Shown here piece after piece: positions 43,831-52,296 of a DNA stretch of 64,000 nt. This stretch comes from Brachybacterium endophyticum (GTDB lineage Bacteria > Actinomycetota > Actinomycetes > Actinomycetales > Dermabacteraceae), in assembly GCF_003130585.1 (NCBI RefSeq), contig NZ_QFKX01000007.1, positions 1-64,000 of the forward strand. The letters are read 5' to 3'. Each line of letters starts with the position of its first letter. Positions within the stretch are counted from its first letter, which is position 1. The notes below the pieces were generated by a model, which worked only from the letters and a program-made list of their open reading frames with translations, had not been told where the DNA came from and did not search any database. The translations under genes and the position numbers were made by a program.

Positions 43831-44961
43831 TCAGCCCCCGGTGGGGCGCTCGCGCTGAGCGTCTCCGCTCATGCTGCCGATGCTGGCCGAGGGCGTCGCA
43901 TCGTCGTGCCAGCGCAGCAGCGCGCCGATGCCGTCGACCAGGACGTCGCCGCCGTCGGTCTCCTCGCGCACGGCGCTGACGCCGGCATCGGTGCGGATGG
44001 CCTGCAGGAGCTTGCTCTCGATGTCGGGGCAGGCGCGCCCCGAGACCACCAGCAGCTCGTCGACCTGGCCGCGGTCGAGCACCTGAGAGACGTCCGTGCC
44101 GCCGGTGGCGGCGGCCCCGTCGCGCCCGCTGGCCTCGAGGAAGCGGTCCAGGAGGTCCTGTTCCCGTTCGGCGATGAACTCGCGCGTCACCTGCACGACC
44201 TCTTCGCGGAAGGACGGGCGGTCCAGGCTCTTGCCGCGGGTCCCGCCGGGGACCTCGTGAAGTCGCTCGAGCACCTCCTGGCCGAGCTCTGCCTTCAGCA
44301 GCGCACTGGTGCGCACGTCACCGGTCAGCAGCACCATGTCGGGTCGGTGCTCGCGCACGATCCGGTCCACGGTGCGGGCCACCGCCTCGGCGTTGCGTTC
44401 CCAGGAATCCTCGACGCGCGCCTGCGAGTTGCTGGCGCGCCAGCCGTGCTGGTTGCCGCCGCCCAGGTTCGCCTTGTGGAGCTCGTCGTGGCCGCCGTCC
44501 ACGCTCGCGTCCGGCCCCAGGCCCTCGGTGTGCTTGTCCAGGGTCGGGGCGTCCGGTGCCCGCAGTCGCAGATCCGCTCCTGCCCTGTCGACCTCGATCA
44601 GGAGCTGGGTGACGGCGAAGGGGGTGATCTCGAGCAGGGGCAGCAGCTGCGGCTCCTCGCCCGCGTGAGCGGACTCGTGCAGCGGGGGCACCGGCAGCAC
44701 GCGATCCACGACGATCCGATCGCCCGCGGCGATCACGGTGCGCCCGTGACGACCGCCGATGGGGGACGGGGTCAGCAGGGTCTCGCCGATCGCGTCCAGC
44801 AGGGCGGGGGCGACGCCGTCGGAGGCGAGGTGGTCGCGGAAGCGCGCCCAGCGCGTCTCGATCTCCGTCGCCGCCTGCGGATCCAGCCGGGTGGTGTCCA
44901 TGTGGACGCTGACGTAGGGGCCTTCGTTCTCCAGAGCGGACCTGAGCCAGGGAAGCTTCAC
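43831..44961 (-). CDS. baeRF2-domain protein, Rv2629-like
   Basis: A 376-residue protein of the bacterial/archaeal eRF1-like family 2 (baeRF2), the family of mycobacterial Rv2629, which has nearly the same length. Seen are the N-terminal GPYVSVHMDTTRLDP, the central GGNQHGWRASNSQARVEDSW and MVLLTGDVRTSALLKAELG, the eRF1 domain-2/3-like core. The family's biochemical role is not established; ribosome rescue and stress or dormancy have been suggested. GTG 44961 is chosen because AGGAGGT precedes it closely. Confidence 0.87.
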   Translation of the reverse strand: MKLPWLRSALENEGPYVSVHMDTTRLDPQAATEIETRWARFRDHLASDGVAPALLDAIGETLLTPSPIGGRHGRTVIAAGDRIVVDRVLPVPPLHESAHAGEEPQLLPLLEITPFAVTQLLIEVDRAGADLRLRAPDAPTLDKHTEGLGPDASVDGGHDELHKANLGGGNQHGWRASNSQARVEDSWERNAEAVARTVDRIVREHRPDMVLLTGDVRTSALLKAELGQEVLERLHEVPGGTRGKSLDRPSFREEVVQVTREFIAEREQDLLDRFLEASGRDGAAATGGTDVSQVLDRGQVDELLVVSGRACPDIESKLLQAIRTDAGVSAVREETDGGDVLVDGIGALLRWHDDATPSASIGSMSGDAQRERPTGG

Positions 44962-45087
44962 GTGTACCTCCTGCATCGGCGTGTGCGGAGTCCGGAGCCT
45001 GACGGCAACGACGCCGCGGGGTGCGTTCACCTTTCCACGGCGCCTGGTCGCCCGCAACCGGTTACGGACACCCGGTGCCGGACGGGT

Positions 45088-45417
45088 TCAGTCGCGGTCC
45101 TCCACCGCGTCCTCGAGCTCGTCCTTGGACATCGAGGAGCGCCCCTCGACGCCCTCGCGCTTGGCGTCCTCGTAGAGCTGCTCCTTCGTGCGACCCTGCG
45201 GGCCGTCATGGGAGTGCTCGCCGCCGCGGCGGCTGGGGGAGGACTCGTCGGTGGCGGTGCGGGAGGCCTCGTCCGCCTCACCCTCCTGGGCTCGGGTCTT
45301 GTTGACGGTGCGCGCCGCGATCTCCTCGGCCGTCTCCTCGGAGCGTCCCTGCTCCTTCGCGCTGTCCTTCACGTGCTCGTACTGGCGCTCGCGCTTGTCG
45401 CTCCACGACTGGGGCAT
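45088..45417 (-). CDS. KRERQYEHVK-type small charged protein
   Basis: A 109-residue highly charged protein. The N-terminal KRERQYEHVKDSAKEQGRSE and AARTVNKTRAQEGE motifs and the C-terminal Rho-N/SAP-like segment (GRTKEQLYEDAKREGVEGRS, SKDELEDAVEDRD) match a conserved actinobacterial family usually labelled plasmid stabilisation protein without evidence. A nucleic-acid-binding role is suggested by the C-terminal helix pair. AGGAT lies upstream of ATG 45417. It follows the baeRF2 gene's direction, 126 bp upstream of it. Confidence 0.82.
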   Translation of the reverse strand: MPQSWSDKRERQYEHVKDSAKEQGRSEETAEEIAARTVNKTRAQEGEADEASRTATDESSPSRRGGEHSHDGPQGRTKEQLYEDAKREGVEGRSSMSKDELEDAVEDRD

Positions 45418-45545
45418 CTCATCCTCCTGGGACGGTGGGGAGGGCGCGGGGCTTCGTGCCCTCCCTGTCCACAGTACTCGGCAGGCCCGCAGCTCGGAGG
45501 GTCCGCTGCTCGGTGGGCCCGGGCCCTGGACGGTGCCCTGTCCGC

Positions 45546-45980
45546 TCAGGCCGAGGCGGACGCGCTGCGGCGCCGTGGGCGGGAGCTGCCGCCCGAGCGC
45601 AGGGAGAGGGTGGCCAGCGCGACGGCTGCGACCAGGATCAGCAGGCCGACGACCACGTGCAGCCAGATCACGCCCGTCTCGGCGATGCCGATCTGGATCA
45701 GGGCCAGGACGGCCACGGCGATCGCGTGCATCATCATCCCCGTATTGCCGCCGGCACGGGACCACAGCACCGCGAAGACCGCGGCGACCACGGTGGCCAG
45801 GAGGATCAGGTAGCCGATGCCCTGATGGACGGGGAACAGCGCTCCGAGGTTCCCGAGCAGACCGAACCCCAGCAGCGCCTGGACGACGACGAGGAGTCCG
45901 GCGGCACCGGAGACGATGCGCAGCCAATGGAGGACGGGGCTGATGGGCGGGACAGCGGTGCCCGAAGCGTTTTTCGACAT
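45546..45980 (-). CDS. four-helix membrane protein
   Basis: A 144-residue integral membrane protein with four hydrophobic segments (VSGAAGLLVVVQALLGFGL, GYLILLATVVAAVFAVLW, HAIAVAVLALIQIGIAETG, WLHVVVGLLILVAAVALATL) and a basic cytoplasmic C-terminus. Helices 2 and 4 carry His residues, as in small cytochrome- or haem-related membrane proteins, but I recognise no named family. The message is predicted to be leaderless: TAAGAT ends 6 nt before ATG 45980. Confidence 0.8.
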   Translation of the reverse strand: MSKNASGTAVPPISPVLHWLRIVSGAAGLLVVVQALLGFGLLGNLGALFPVHQGIGYLILLATVVAAVFAVLWSRAGGNTGMMMHAIAVAVLALIQIGIAETGVIWLHVVVGLLILVAAVALATLSLRSGGSSRPRRRSASASA

Positions 45981-45986
45981 GGTGTC

Positions 45987-45992
45987 ATCTTA
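45987..45992 (-). promoter_or_regulatory. leaderless promoter, -10 TAAGAT
   Basis: On the minus strand TAAGAT ends 6 nt before ATG 45980; the intervening GACACC is not a ribosome binding site. Confidence 0.5.
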
Positions 45993-46009
45993 AGGGCACC
46001 CGTTCGGTG

Positions 46010-46035
46010 GATCGGGGGACCGAGGTCCCCCGATC
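46010..46035. terminator. hairpin after mug
   Basis: GATCGGGGGAC-CGAG-GTCCCCCGATC is an 11-bp perfect stem 9 bp beyond the mug stop codon, before the next minus-strand gene. Confidence 0.65.
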
Positions 46036-46043
46036 GGGCCGCC

Positions 46044-46673
46044 TCAGTCGGCCGATCCCCAGACCTCGCGCCACTTGGCGGCGAGCGAGTCGATGTTCTC
46101 GTGCGCGTTCAGGCCGCTGGGCTGGGGGACCACCCAGAGCGCCACGTCCTCGGGCCAGTCGGGGACGTCGGCGGGGTCCTGCCGGCCGAGGCGTGCCTTG
46201 GGCAGGCCGAAGGCGGTGCGGTAGGCGGTGATCCCGGCGATCGCGACCGTCCGCGGGCGCAGCGAGCGGACCGAGCGCACGAGCGCGCGCCCGCCCTCGC
46301 GCAGCTCCTCGCGATCGAGCTGGTCGGCGCGCACGGTGGCGCGACCCACCAGGTTCGTCATCCCGATGCCGCTGTCCAGGAGGTGCTGCTCATCGGCCGC
46401 ATCGAGACCTGCCGCGCAGTCGACCAGATGGTCGGTCAGGCCCGCGCGGTGCAGCGAGGGCCAGAACCTGTTGCCGGGACGCGCGAAGGGGGCGTTGACC
46501 GCCGCGGTCCACAGTCCGGGGTTGATGCCGACGATGAGCAGACGCAGGGGAGGGGGATCGTCCGGGCCGGGGAGGACGTCGTCGACACCGTGCGGGTCGG
46601 TCGTCGAGACCTGTGCCAGATCTTCCTTGGAGGGGCGGCGTCCGCCGAGCGGGGAAGGGCGACGTGAAGTCAT
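46044..46673 (-). CDS. mug: mismatch-specific uracil-DNA glycosylase
   Basis: A DNA repair glycosylase of the MUG/TDG family, 209 residues, that removes uracil or ethenocytosine opposite guanine. The first motif GINPG lies in LLIVGINPGLWTAAVNAPFA, followed by RPGNRFWPSLHRAG, and the second by VVPQPSGLNAH, the usual intercalation loop. ATG 46673 overlaps the stop of the upstream membrane protein gene by 4 bp (ATGA) and also has its own TACAGT box 6 nt before it. Confidence 0.92.
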   Translation of the reverse strand: MTSRRPSPLGGRRPSKEDLAQVSTTDPHGVDDVLPGPDDPPPLRLLIVGINPGLWTAAVNAPFARPGNRFWPSLHRAGLTDHLVDCAAGLDAADEQHLLDSGIGMTNLVGRATVRADQLDREELREGGRALVRSVRSLRPRTVAIAGITAYRTAFGLPKARLGRQDPADVPDWPEDVALWVVPQPSGLNAHENIDSLAAKWREVWGSAD

Positions 46674-47503
46674 CCCTGCACTGTATCGAGGGTGTCCCGC
46701 ACAGGGCTGTGGGCGGTGTCGGGCTCGGACCGCAGAGGTCGACGCCGCACCAGGCCCCCGGGGCCGGCCGGGAGCGCCCCGCTGCGACGGTCCACGAGGA
46801 CCCAGGGAAGAGTGATGAGCGCCCAGACCCCGGCGCTCACGAGCGCTTCGACGAGGATGTAGACCGGCCAGGGCCCCATCACGTCCAGCAGGCTCGGCCC
46901 TGCGGGAGCGTGGTGCAGGTAGGCGTAGTTCCCGCCGGTCAGCAGATTGCCGAGCTGGGCGATGAGCGCCCAGCCCACGGTGGCGGCGTAGGCGAGGGCG
47001 AAACCGCGCCAGGTCGGGTGCAGACCGAGCCCCCAGACCAGCAGCACCGGGATCAGGACTCCGGTTCCGTGGGCGAGCCAGTACTCGCAGAACTCCAGCG
47101 GGGGCCAGACGAAGTAGTTGACGTCCGGCGTGAGCACCGACTGCATGTTCAGGGTCAGGCCCCAGAAGTACGAGACGACCACCGCCCAGCGGGCACGGGT
47201 GATCAGGGCGAGCGGACCGATGAACCGCAGGGCGTCGGAGAAGTGCAGGGGCAGGGACTCCTCGATGTTCCACGCCCAGGGCATGACGCCCCACAGGGTC
47301 CACAGGATCGAGTTCGCCAGCAGCACCCAGCCCAGCACCCGCAGCCGGTTCTCGATCCGGTCCACCGCCTGCGGTGTGCGCGCTGACCGGCGTATGCGGC
47401 GCAGCGCGATCAGGGCGACCAGGGCGATGAGCACCAGGACGGTGACGTGCTCGGGGCCGTAGGGCGTCATGTGCCCGATCAGGGAGCCGTCCGCGCTGTG
47501 CAC
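46670..47503 (-). CDS. YwaF/TIGR02206-family membrane protein
   Basis: A 277-residue membrane protein with about seven helices of the TIGR02206 (YwaF) family: LPLHFSDALRFIGPLALITR, YFWGLTLNMQSVLTPDVNY and NLLTGGNYAYLHHAPAGPSL are its conserved stretches. The function is unknown. Start GTG 47503 lies 6 nt after a TACGCT box, predicting a leaderless transcript; the gene overlaps mug by 4 bp, so the two form a transcript. Confidence 0.87.
   Translation of the reverse strand: MHSADGSLIGHMTPYGPEHVTVLVLIALVALIALRRIRRSARTPQAVDRIENRLRVLGWVLLANSILWTLWGVMPWAWNIEESLPLHFSDALRFIGPLALITRARWAVVVSYFWGLTLNMQSVLTPDVNYFVWPPLEFCEYWLAHGTGVLIPVLLVWGLGLHPTWRGFALAYAATVGWALIAQLGNLLTGGNYAYLHHAPAGPSLLDVMGPWPVYILVEALVSAGVWALITLPWVLVDRRSGALPAGPGGLVRRRPLRSEPDTAHSPVRDTLDTVQG
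46680..46685 (-). promoter_or_regulatory. -10 candidate before mug
   Basis: On the minus strand TACAGT ends 6 nt before the mug ATG, inside the upstream coding region. It would allow an independent leaderless mug transcript. Confidence 0.35.
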
Positions 47504-47509
47504 ATCGGA

Positions 47510-47515
47510 AGCGTA
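47510..47515 (-). promoter_or_regulatory. leaderless promoter, -10 TACGCT
   Basis: On the minus strand TACGCT ends 6 nt before GTG 47503; no ribosome binding site is present. Confidence 0.5.
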
Positions 47516-47516
47516 G

Positions 47517-47559
47517 CCCGCGGCCGCGCCGATCGTCCCCCGATCGGCGAGGCCGCGGG
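47517..47559 (-). terminator. fructose operon terminator
   Basis: CCCGCGGCC (47517-47525) pairs with GGCCGCGGG (47551-47559); inside, GCCGATC and GATCGGC pair around GTCCCCC, with a 2-nt internal loop. It begins 7 bp beyond the fruA stop and touches the next promoter. Confidence 0.7.
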
Positions 47560-47566
47560 GCCCGGC

Positions 47567-49705
47567 TCAGGCGGTGGCGGGGGCCGCGGCGGTGCGACGG
47601 GCGTGGCGCGCCTTGAGCAGCGTCACCAGGGCAGCGGCGATCAGCGTGCCGACGATGATCGCGATCAGGTAGCCCCAGACCGGGCTGATCGCGAAGAACA
47701 CGAAGATGCCGCCGTGGGGCGCCTGGGACCCGACGCCCAGCGCCATGCTGAGCGCGCCCGTGACGGCGCCGCCCGCCATCATCGAGGGGATGACGCGCAG
47801 CGGGTCCGCGGCCGCGAAGGGGATAGCCCCCTCGGAGATGAACGAGGCGCCGAGCAGCCAGGCGGTGGTGCCGTTTTCGCGCTCGGCCCGGGTGTACAGC
47901 GAGCGGCGGACGGCCGTGGACAGTGCCATCGCCAGCGGAGGCACCATGCCGGCGGCCATCACCGCGGCCATGATGTGGAAGGAGGCCTCGGTGCCCTGCG
48001 AGAGGCCGGCGGTGGCGAACAGGTAGGCGGCCTTGTTCACCGGCCCGCCGAGGTCCACGCACATCATCAGGCCCAGGATCACGCCGAGCAGCACCGCGGA
48101 GGTCCCGCTCATCCCGGTCAGTGCGTCCTGCAGCGTCGTCATCACCCAGGCGATCGGCCGACCGAGCACGAGCAGCATCGCACCCGCCACGATCCCGGAG
48201 GTCACCAGCGGGATGATGACCACGGGCATCAGCCCGGCGAGCCAGCGCGGCGGTTGCAGCGACGCGAGCGCCAAGGCGATCAGGCCGGCGAGCAGACCGG
48301 TGACCAGGCCGCCGAGGAAGCCGGCGCCCACCATCACCGAGATGGCGCCGCCGATGAACCCGGGGGCGATCCCCGGCCGGCCGGCCAGCCCGAAGGCGAT
48401 GTATCCCGAGAGCGCGGCGACCAGGAAGCCCATCCCGGCGTTGCCGATGGTGAACGCGACGGCGCCCAGGTACAGCAGCAGCCCGGTCCTGGCGGTGACC
48501 TCGTGCCCGCTCGAGCCGTCGTAGCCGACGTGGCCGGGAAGGTTCGTCAGGGAGTTGCCGGTCGCCACGTCCTTGGCGACGAAGGAGACGTCGAAACCGC
48601 CCAGCAGGAAGCCCAGCGCCATCAGCAGACCGCCCGCCGCGACGAACGGGATCATGTACGAGACACCGGTCATCACGGCGGCCTGGATGCGCTTGGGCCA
48701 GGAGACCGCGCCGGTCGAGGACTTCTCCTTCGCGTCGTCCTCCGACGAGCCGCCCGCGGCCACCGTGCGGGCTCGCGGATCCCGGGCCGCGCTCACCGCC
48801 TCGTCGATCATCGCGGGTCCGTCGGAGATCGCGCGCTTGACGGGGTGCTCGATCATCGGCATCCCGACGAAGCGCTCGCGGCCCGAGATGTTCACGTCGG
48901 CCGCCACGATGATCGCGTCGGCCTCGGCGATCTGCTCGGAGGTGAAGGGCGTGATGCCGCCCGAGCCCTGGGTCTCCACGTGCAGGCGCACGCCCTTCTC
49001 GGCGGCAGCGGTCTCGAGCGACTCGGCAGCCATGTAGGTATGGGCGATGCCGGTGGGGCAGGAGGTGATCGCCAGCAGGACGGGGGTGTCCTCGGAGGTC
49101 CCGGCCTCGGCATCGGCAGGGTCGTCATCGGATCCTTCGCGCGAGGTCGCGACAGCGGCCGCCTCGGATCCGGTCTCGGCGGGTCCGCCCGACGCGGTCC
49201 CGGCCGATCCGGGCTCGGCCGGCTCGGGCTCGGCCGGCTCGGGCTCGAGCACGCCCATGACCAGGTCGGAGACCTCCTGCTGGGTGGAGGCCCCGCGCAG
49301 GGAGGTGAGGAACTCGGGGCGCACCAGGGCGCGGGAGAGCTGGGCGAGCAGCTTCAGATGCTGATCGTCGGTGCCCGCGGGCGCCGAGATGCCGATCACC
49401 AGGTCGGCGGGTCCGTCGGCCGAGCCGAAGTCGACCGGCTCGCTCAGGCGCAGCAGCCCGAGAGCCGCCTCGTGCACGGCCTCGGTGCGGCAGTGGGGGA
49501 TCGCGAAGCCACCCGGCATGCCGGTGGCGAAGGATTCCTCGCGGGCCAGGAGGCCCGCTTCGAGCCCGTCGCGCTCGGAGCGGCCGGTGGCGGCGATCAG
49601 ATCGGCCAGCTGGCCGATCACGGCGGTCTTGTCGCCGGCGGGCTGCACGTCCAGGCGGACGAGGTCTGCTGTCATCAGGGGATCTGACACGGCCAGCTCC
49701 TTCAC
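47567..49705 (-). CDS. fruA: fructose PTS transporter, IIABC
   Basis: A three-domain phosphotransferase permease, 712 residues, that imports fructose as fructose 1-phosphate. IIA (1-150) has the phosphorylated His71 in GGFAIPHC; an acidic Pro/Glu/Ala linker follows; IIB (about 208-310) has its Cys in TSCPTGIAHTYMAAE; IIC (about 345-700) is the membrane domain with GGPVNKAAYLFA and FISEGAIPFAAADPLR. It is the last gene of the fruR-fruK-fruA operon, 41 bp after fruK. EI and HPr are not in the window. Confidence 0.95.
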   Translation of the reverse strand: MKELAVSDPLMTADLVRLDVQPAGDKTAVIGQLADLIAATGRSERDGLEAGLLAREESFATGMPGGFAIPHCRTEAVHEAALGLLRLSEPVDFGSADGPADLVIGISAPAGTDDQHLKLLAQLSRALVRPEFLTSLRGASTQQEVSDLVMGVLEPEPAEPEPAEPGSAGTASGGPAETGSEAAAVATSREGSDDDPADAEAGTSEDTPVLLAITSCPTGIAHTYMAAESLETAAAEKGVRLHVETQGSGGITPFTSEQIAEADAIIVAADVNISGRERFVGMPMIEHPVKRAISDGPAMIDEAVSAARDPRARTVAAGGSSEDDAKEKSSTGAVSWPKRIQAAVMTGVSYMIPFVAAGGLLMALGFLLGGFDVSFVAKDVATGNSLTNLPGHVGYDGSSGHEVTARTGLLLYLGAVAFTIGNAGMGFLVAALSGYIAFGLAGRPGIAPGFIGGAISVMVGAGFLGGLVTGLLAGLIALALASLQPPRWLAGLMPVVIIPLVTSGIVAGAMLLVLGRPIAWVMTTLQDALTGMSGTSAVLLGVILGLMMCVDLGGPVNKAAYLFATAGLSQGTEASFHIMAAVMAAGMVPPLAMALSTAVRRSLYTRAERENGTTAWLLGASFISEGAIPFAAADPLRVIPSMMAGGAVTGALSMALGVGSQAPHGGIFVFFAISPVWGYLIAIIVGTLIAAALVTLLKARHARRTAAAPATA

Positions 49706-49746
49706 TGGTGGGCCCGGCAGGTGCCGGGCGGAGGTATCGGGTTCGG

Positions 49747-50742
49747 TCAGAGCGATCGCACGGCGCCCGGGCGCACGTGGACCTGGTCGGGTCGGGGGAT
49801 CGTGGTGCCGGGCAGTGCGACGGCCGCGCTGCCGTAGGCGACCGCGCGGGCGAGCGCCTGCGGGCCGTCCTCGCCGAGACTGCGGGCGAGCAGATAGCCG
49901 GCGGCGGCGCAGTCACCCGCGCCCACCGTCGAGACCACCGACGGAGTGTCGGCCTCGCAGTACCAGGTGCCGCGGGCGTCCGCGAGCACCGCCCCCGCGC
50001 CGCCGAGGGTCACGAGGACCTCGGCGACACCCTGGGCGCGCAGGTCCTGCGTCGCACGGGCGACGGGCGCGAGCTCGGCGGGCCCGAGGTCTCCCGGGGC
50101 CGCCTCCAGCGCGTCGAGCGTGCCGGCGTCCTGTCCCGTGAGCTGGGCCAGCTCGAGGGCGTTGGGCGTCAGCAGGTCGGGCGCTGCGGAGCGGTCCTCG
50201 CGCCAGGCCGCGCCGAGGGCGGTGAGAGGAACGTCGGAGGTGTCCACGCCCACCCAGGCATTCCGCTCGTGCAGTGCGCGGACGATGCCGGCGTACCAGT
50301 CCACGGGGAACCCGGGGGCGAGGGAGCCCGAGAGCATCACCGTGCCTCCGCTCGTGGTGGCCTCGAGAAGCTCCTGTTCGACGCTCCGCAGCTCCGCCGC
50401 GGTGATCGCGGATCCGGGCTCGTTGAGCTTCGTCGTGACGCTCGTGCCGGACGCCGTCGGCGAGAGCACCGTGAGGTTCGTGCGCACGGCTCCCGCGACG
50501 GGGACGGCGCGATGACGGATCCCGGTCCCGACGAGGAGGCGCAGGTACTGGTCCTCGGGGCCGACGGGCACGAGCGCCTCGGTCTCGACCCCGGCGAGGG
50601 CGAGGGCGCGTGCGACGTTCACGCCCTTGCCGCCCACCTGGGTGCTGTCGGCGACGATGCGGTGCACGCCCCCTGCGACGAGCGGTGCAGCGAGCTCCAC
50701 CGACCGGTCCAGGGAGGGATTGGCGGTGACGGTGCGGATCAC
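49747..50742 (-). CDS. fruK: 1-phosphofructokinase, PfkB family
   Basis: A PfkB-family kinase of 331 residues that phosphorylates fructose 1-phosphate to fructose 1,6-bisphosphate. The N-terminal MIRTVTANPSLDRSVEL, the substrate motif VGGKGVNVARALALAG and the catalytic VSTVGAGDCAAAGYLLA (the Asp base) are present. Start GTG 50742 overlaps the fruR stop by 4 bp. Tagatose-6-phosphate kinase is the family alternative; the flanking fruR and fruA settle it. Confidence 0.93.
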   Translation of the reverse strand: MIRTVTANPSLDRSVELAAPLVAGGVHRIVADSTQVGGKGVNVARALALAGVETEALVPVGPEDQYLRLLVGTGIRHRAVPVAGAVRTNLTVLSPTASGTSVTTKLNEPGSAITAAELRSVEQELLEATTSGGTVMLSGSLAPGFPVDWYAGIVRALHERNAWVGVDTSDVPLTALGAAWREDRSAAPDLLTPNALELAQLTGQDAGTLDALEAAPGDLGPAELAPVARATQDLRAQGVAEVLVTLGGAGAVLADARGTWYCEADTPSVVSTVGAGDCAAAGYLLARSLGEDGPQALARAVAYGSAAVALPGTTIPRPDQVHVRPGAVRSL

Positions 50743-51500
50743 GCGATCACCACCTGCACGTCGGCGTCCTCGAGGTCGCGCCGGATCTGCGCCGGGAGAC
50801 CGTCATCGCTCACGAGGGCGTCGATCTCCGATGCGCGGGCGAAGGCGACGAGCTGGTGGACCTGCGCCTTCGAGGAGTCGGCGAGGACGACCCGCAGCCC
50901 CGAGCGGGCCACGATCGTGCTCTTGACCGCTCCCTCCTCGGGGTCCGGGGTGAACAGCTCGGCGCCGTCGAACCCGTTGCACCCCAGGAAGGCGATGTCC
51001 GGTCGCAGGCGCTCGAGGGCGGCCACCGTGTCGGCACCCACTCCCGCTCCCGTGCCCGGGCGCAGCCGTCCGGGGAGCAGATGCACCGGGGGAGCGTCCA
51101 GGGTCAGCATCGCCTGCGCGACGTCCAGGGCGTGGGTCAGGAGAGGGCCACGACGCCCGGCGAGGTGGGGGACGAGCCCCAGCGTGGTCGTGCCCGCGTC
51201 GAGCAGGACCGACGCATCGCCGTCGGCGGGCAGCAGCTTCCGGGCTGCGTCGGCGATACGGCGCTTGACCTGCGGGTTGGTGGTTCGTCGGGTGTCCAGG
51301 TCCGGCTCCGCGGCATCGGTGCGGCGCGCGAGGGCGCCGCCGTGGACGCGCATCAGCATCCCCCGCTGCTCGAGGTCGTCCAGGTCCCGTCGCACGGTCT
51401 CGGTGGCGACCTCGAAGGTGTCGGCGAGGGCGGAGACGGTGACACGACCGGACGCCTCGAGAGCATCGAGGATCTGGCGCTGTCTCTCCTGTGCGTACAT
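50739..51500 (-). CDS. fruR: DeoR-family repressor of the fructose operon
   Basis: A DeoR regulator, 253 residues. The N-terminal HTH is ERQRQILDALEASGRVTVSA with VATETVRRDLDDLEQRG, followed by the sugar-phosphate sensing domain (LLDAGTTTLGLVPHL, KSTIVARSGLRVVLADSSK). It is the first gene of the fru operon. Two identical 12-bp elements flank the predicted -35 box upstream, which suggests autoregulation; fructose 1-phosphate is the effector in related regulators. Confidence 0.93.
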   Translation of the reverse strand: MYAQERQRQILDALEASGRVTVSALADTFEVATETVRRDLDDLEQRGMLMRVHGGALARRTDAAEPDLDTRRTTNPQVKRRIADAARKLLPADGDASVLLDAGTTTLGLVPHLAGRRGPLLTHALDVAQAMLTLDAPPVHLLPGRLRPGTGAGVGADTVAALERLRPDIAFLGCNGFDGAELFTPDPEEGAVKSTIVARSGLRVVLADSSKAQVHQLVAFARASEIDALVSDDGLPAQIRRDLEDADVQVVIA

Positions 51501-51603
51501 CACATCACCTGCGTCGTCGGAGGAGCATCGGGGACCGGTGCAGAGGTTCGGTCGTGACGCCATGACCAGGTGGGTCGGTGGGTCGTGCGCCGCAACGCAC
51601 CAC

Positions 51604-51632
51604 AGACTACGACATGAAGCCACATGGAACAA
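51604..51632 (-). promoter_or_regulatory. fruR operon promoter
   Basis: On the minus strand TTGTTC (51632-51627) and TAGTCT (51609-51604) are spaced by 17 bp. The leader would be about 95 nt. Confidence 0.6.
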
Positions 51633-51647
51633 CAGGAAGCCACATGG
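51616..51647. promoter_or_regulatory. FruR operator, two 12-bp direct repeats
   Basis: GAAGCCACATGG occurs at 51616-51627 and 51636-51647, a 20-bp period or two helical turns. One copy lies in the -35/-10 spacer, the other just upstream of the -35. Confidence 0.7.
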
Positions 51648-51740
51648 CAACGTGTTGCTCTCGGGGGACGGCGGCGCACCGCCCGCGCACTCGGGCGGTA
51701 GCATCGTCGGACCCCCGCACGACCCGCTCCAGGAGCCCAG

Positions 51741-52256
51741 ATGACGCAGGCCTACCACGCCGATTCCGCCGATCTCGTGACGAAGGAGGTCCTGGACTGG
51801 GAGTTGTTCGGGACCGCTTCCCGTGAGCTCGCCCAGACCATCGCGGACTCGCAGTTCGATCCCGAGATCGTCATCGCGGTCGCACGCGGGGGCCTGCTGC
51901 CGGCCGGCTCGCTGTCCTACGCCCTGGGGCTCAAGCTCGCCGACGCGATCAACGTCGAGTTCTACACCGATGTCCACGAGACCCTTCCCGACCCCGTGCT
52001 GCTCGCGCCGATGCTCGACACCGACTCGATCCAGGGCAAGCGCCTGCTGGTCGTCGACGACGTCGCGGACTCCGGGCGCACCCTCGCGCTGGTCCTGCAA
52101 CTGCTGCGGGAGATGGGGGCCGACGCCCGCAGCGCCGTGCTCTACGCGAAGTCGTCCTCGGTGGTCTCGCCCGATTTCGTCTGGCGCCGCACCGACGAGT
52201 GGATCGTCTTCCCGTGGTCGGCCGAGCCGCCGGTCACGCCCGCCGCCTCGGCCTGA
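51741..52256 (+). CDS. type I phosphoribosyltransferase
   Basis: A 171-residue phosphoribosyltransferase. The PRPP-binding motif VVDDVADSGRTLALVLQLL follows the upstream VIAVARGGLLPAG; both are typical of xanthine/guanine-type PRTases. It would transfer ribose phosphate from PRPP to a purine base in salvage. AGGAG precedes ATG 51741. It is divergent from fruR across a 240-bp gap. The exact base cannot be read from sequence. Confidence 0.88.
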   Translation: MTQAYHADSADLVTKEVLDWELFGTASRELAQTIADSQFDPEIVIAVARGGLLPAGSLSYALGLKLADAINVEFYTDVHETLPDPVLLAPMLDTDSIQGKRLLVVDDVADSGRTLALVLQLLREMGADARSAVLYAKSSSVVSPDFVWRRTDEWIVFPWSAEPPVTPAASA

Positions 52257-52274
52257 GCGGGCCGGCGCTCATCG

Positions 52275-52296
52275 CCCCTGGGTCGCTGCCCGGGGG
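52275..52296. terminator. bidirectional terminator
   Basis: CCCCTGGG-TCGCTG-CCCGGGGG forms an 8-bp stem with one G-U pair between convergent genes. Confidence 0.55.

Noticed and set aside
45435..46667. Plus-strand frame of 410 codons over the membrane protein and mug
   Set aside because: It is antisense to two recognised genes and has low-complexity Gly/Arg/Asp composition.
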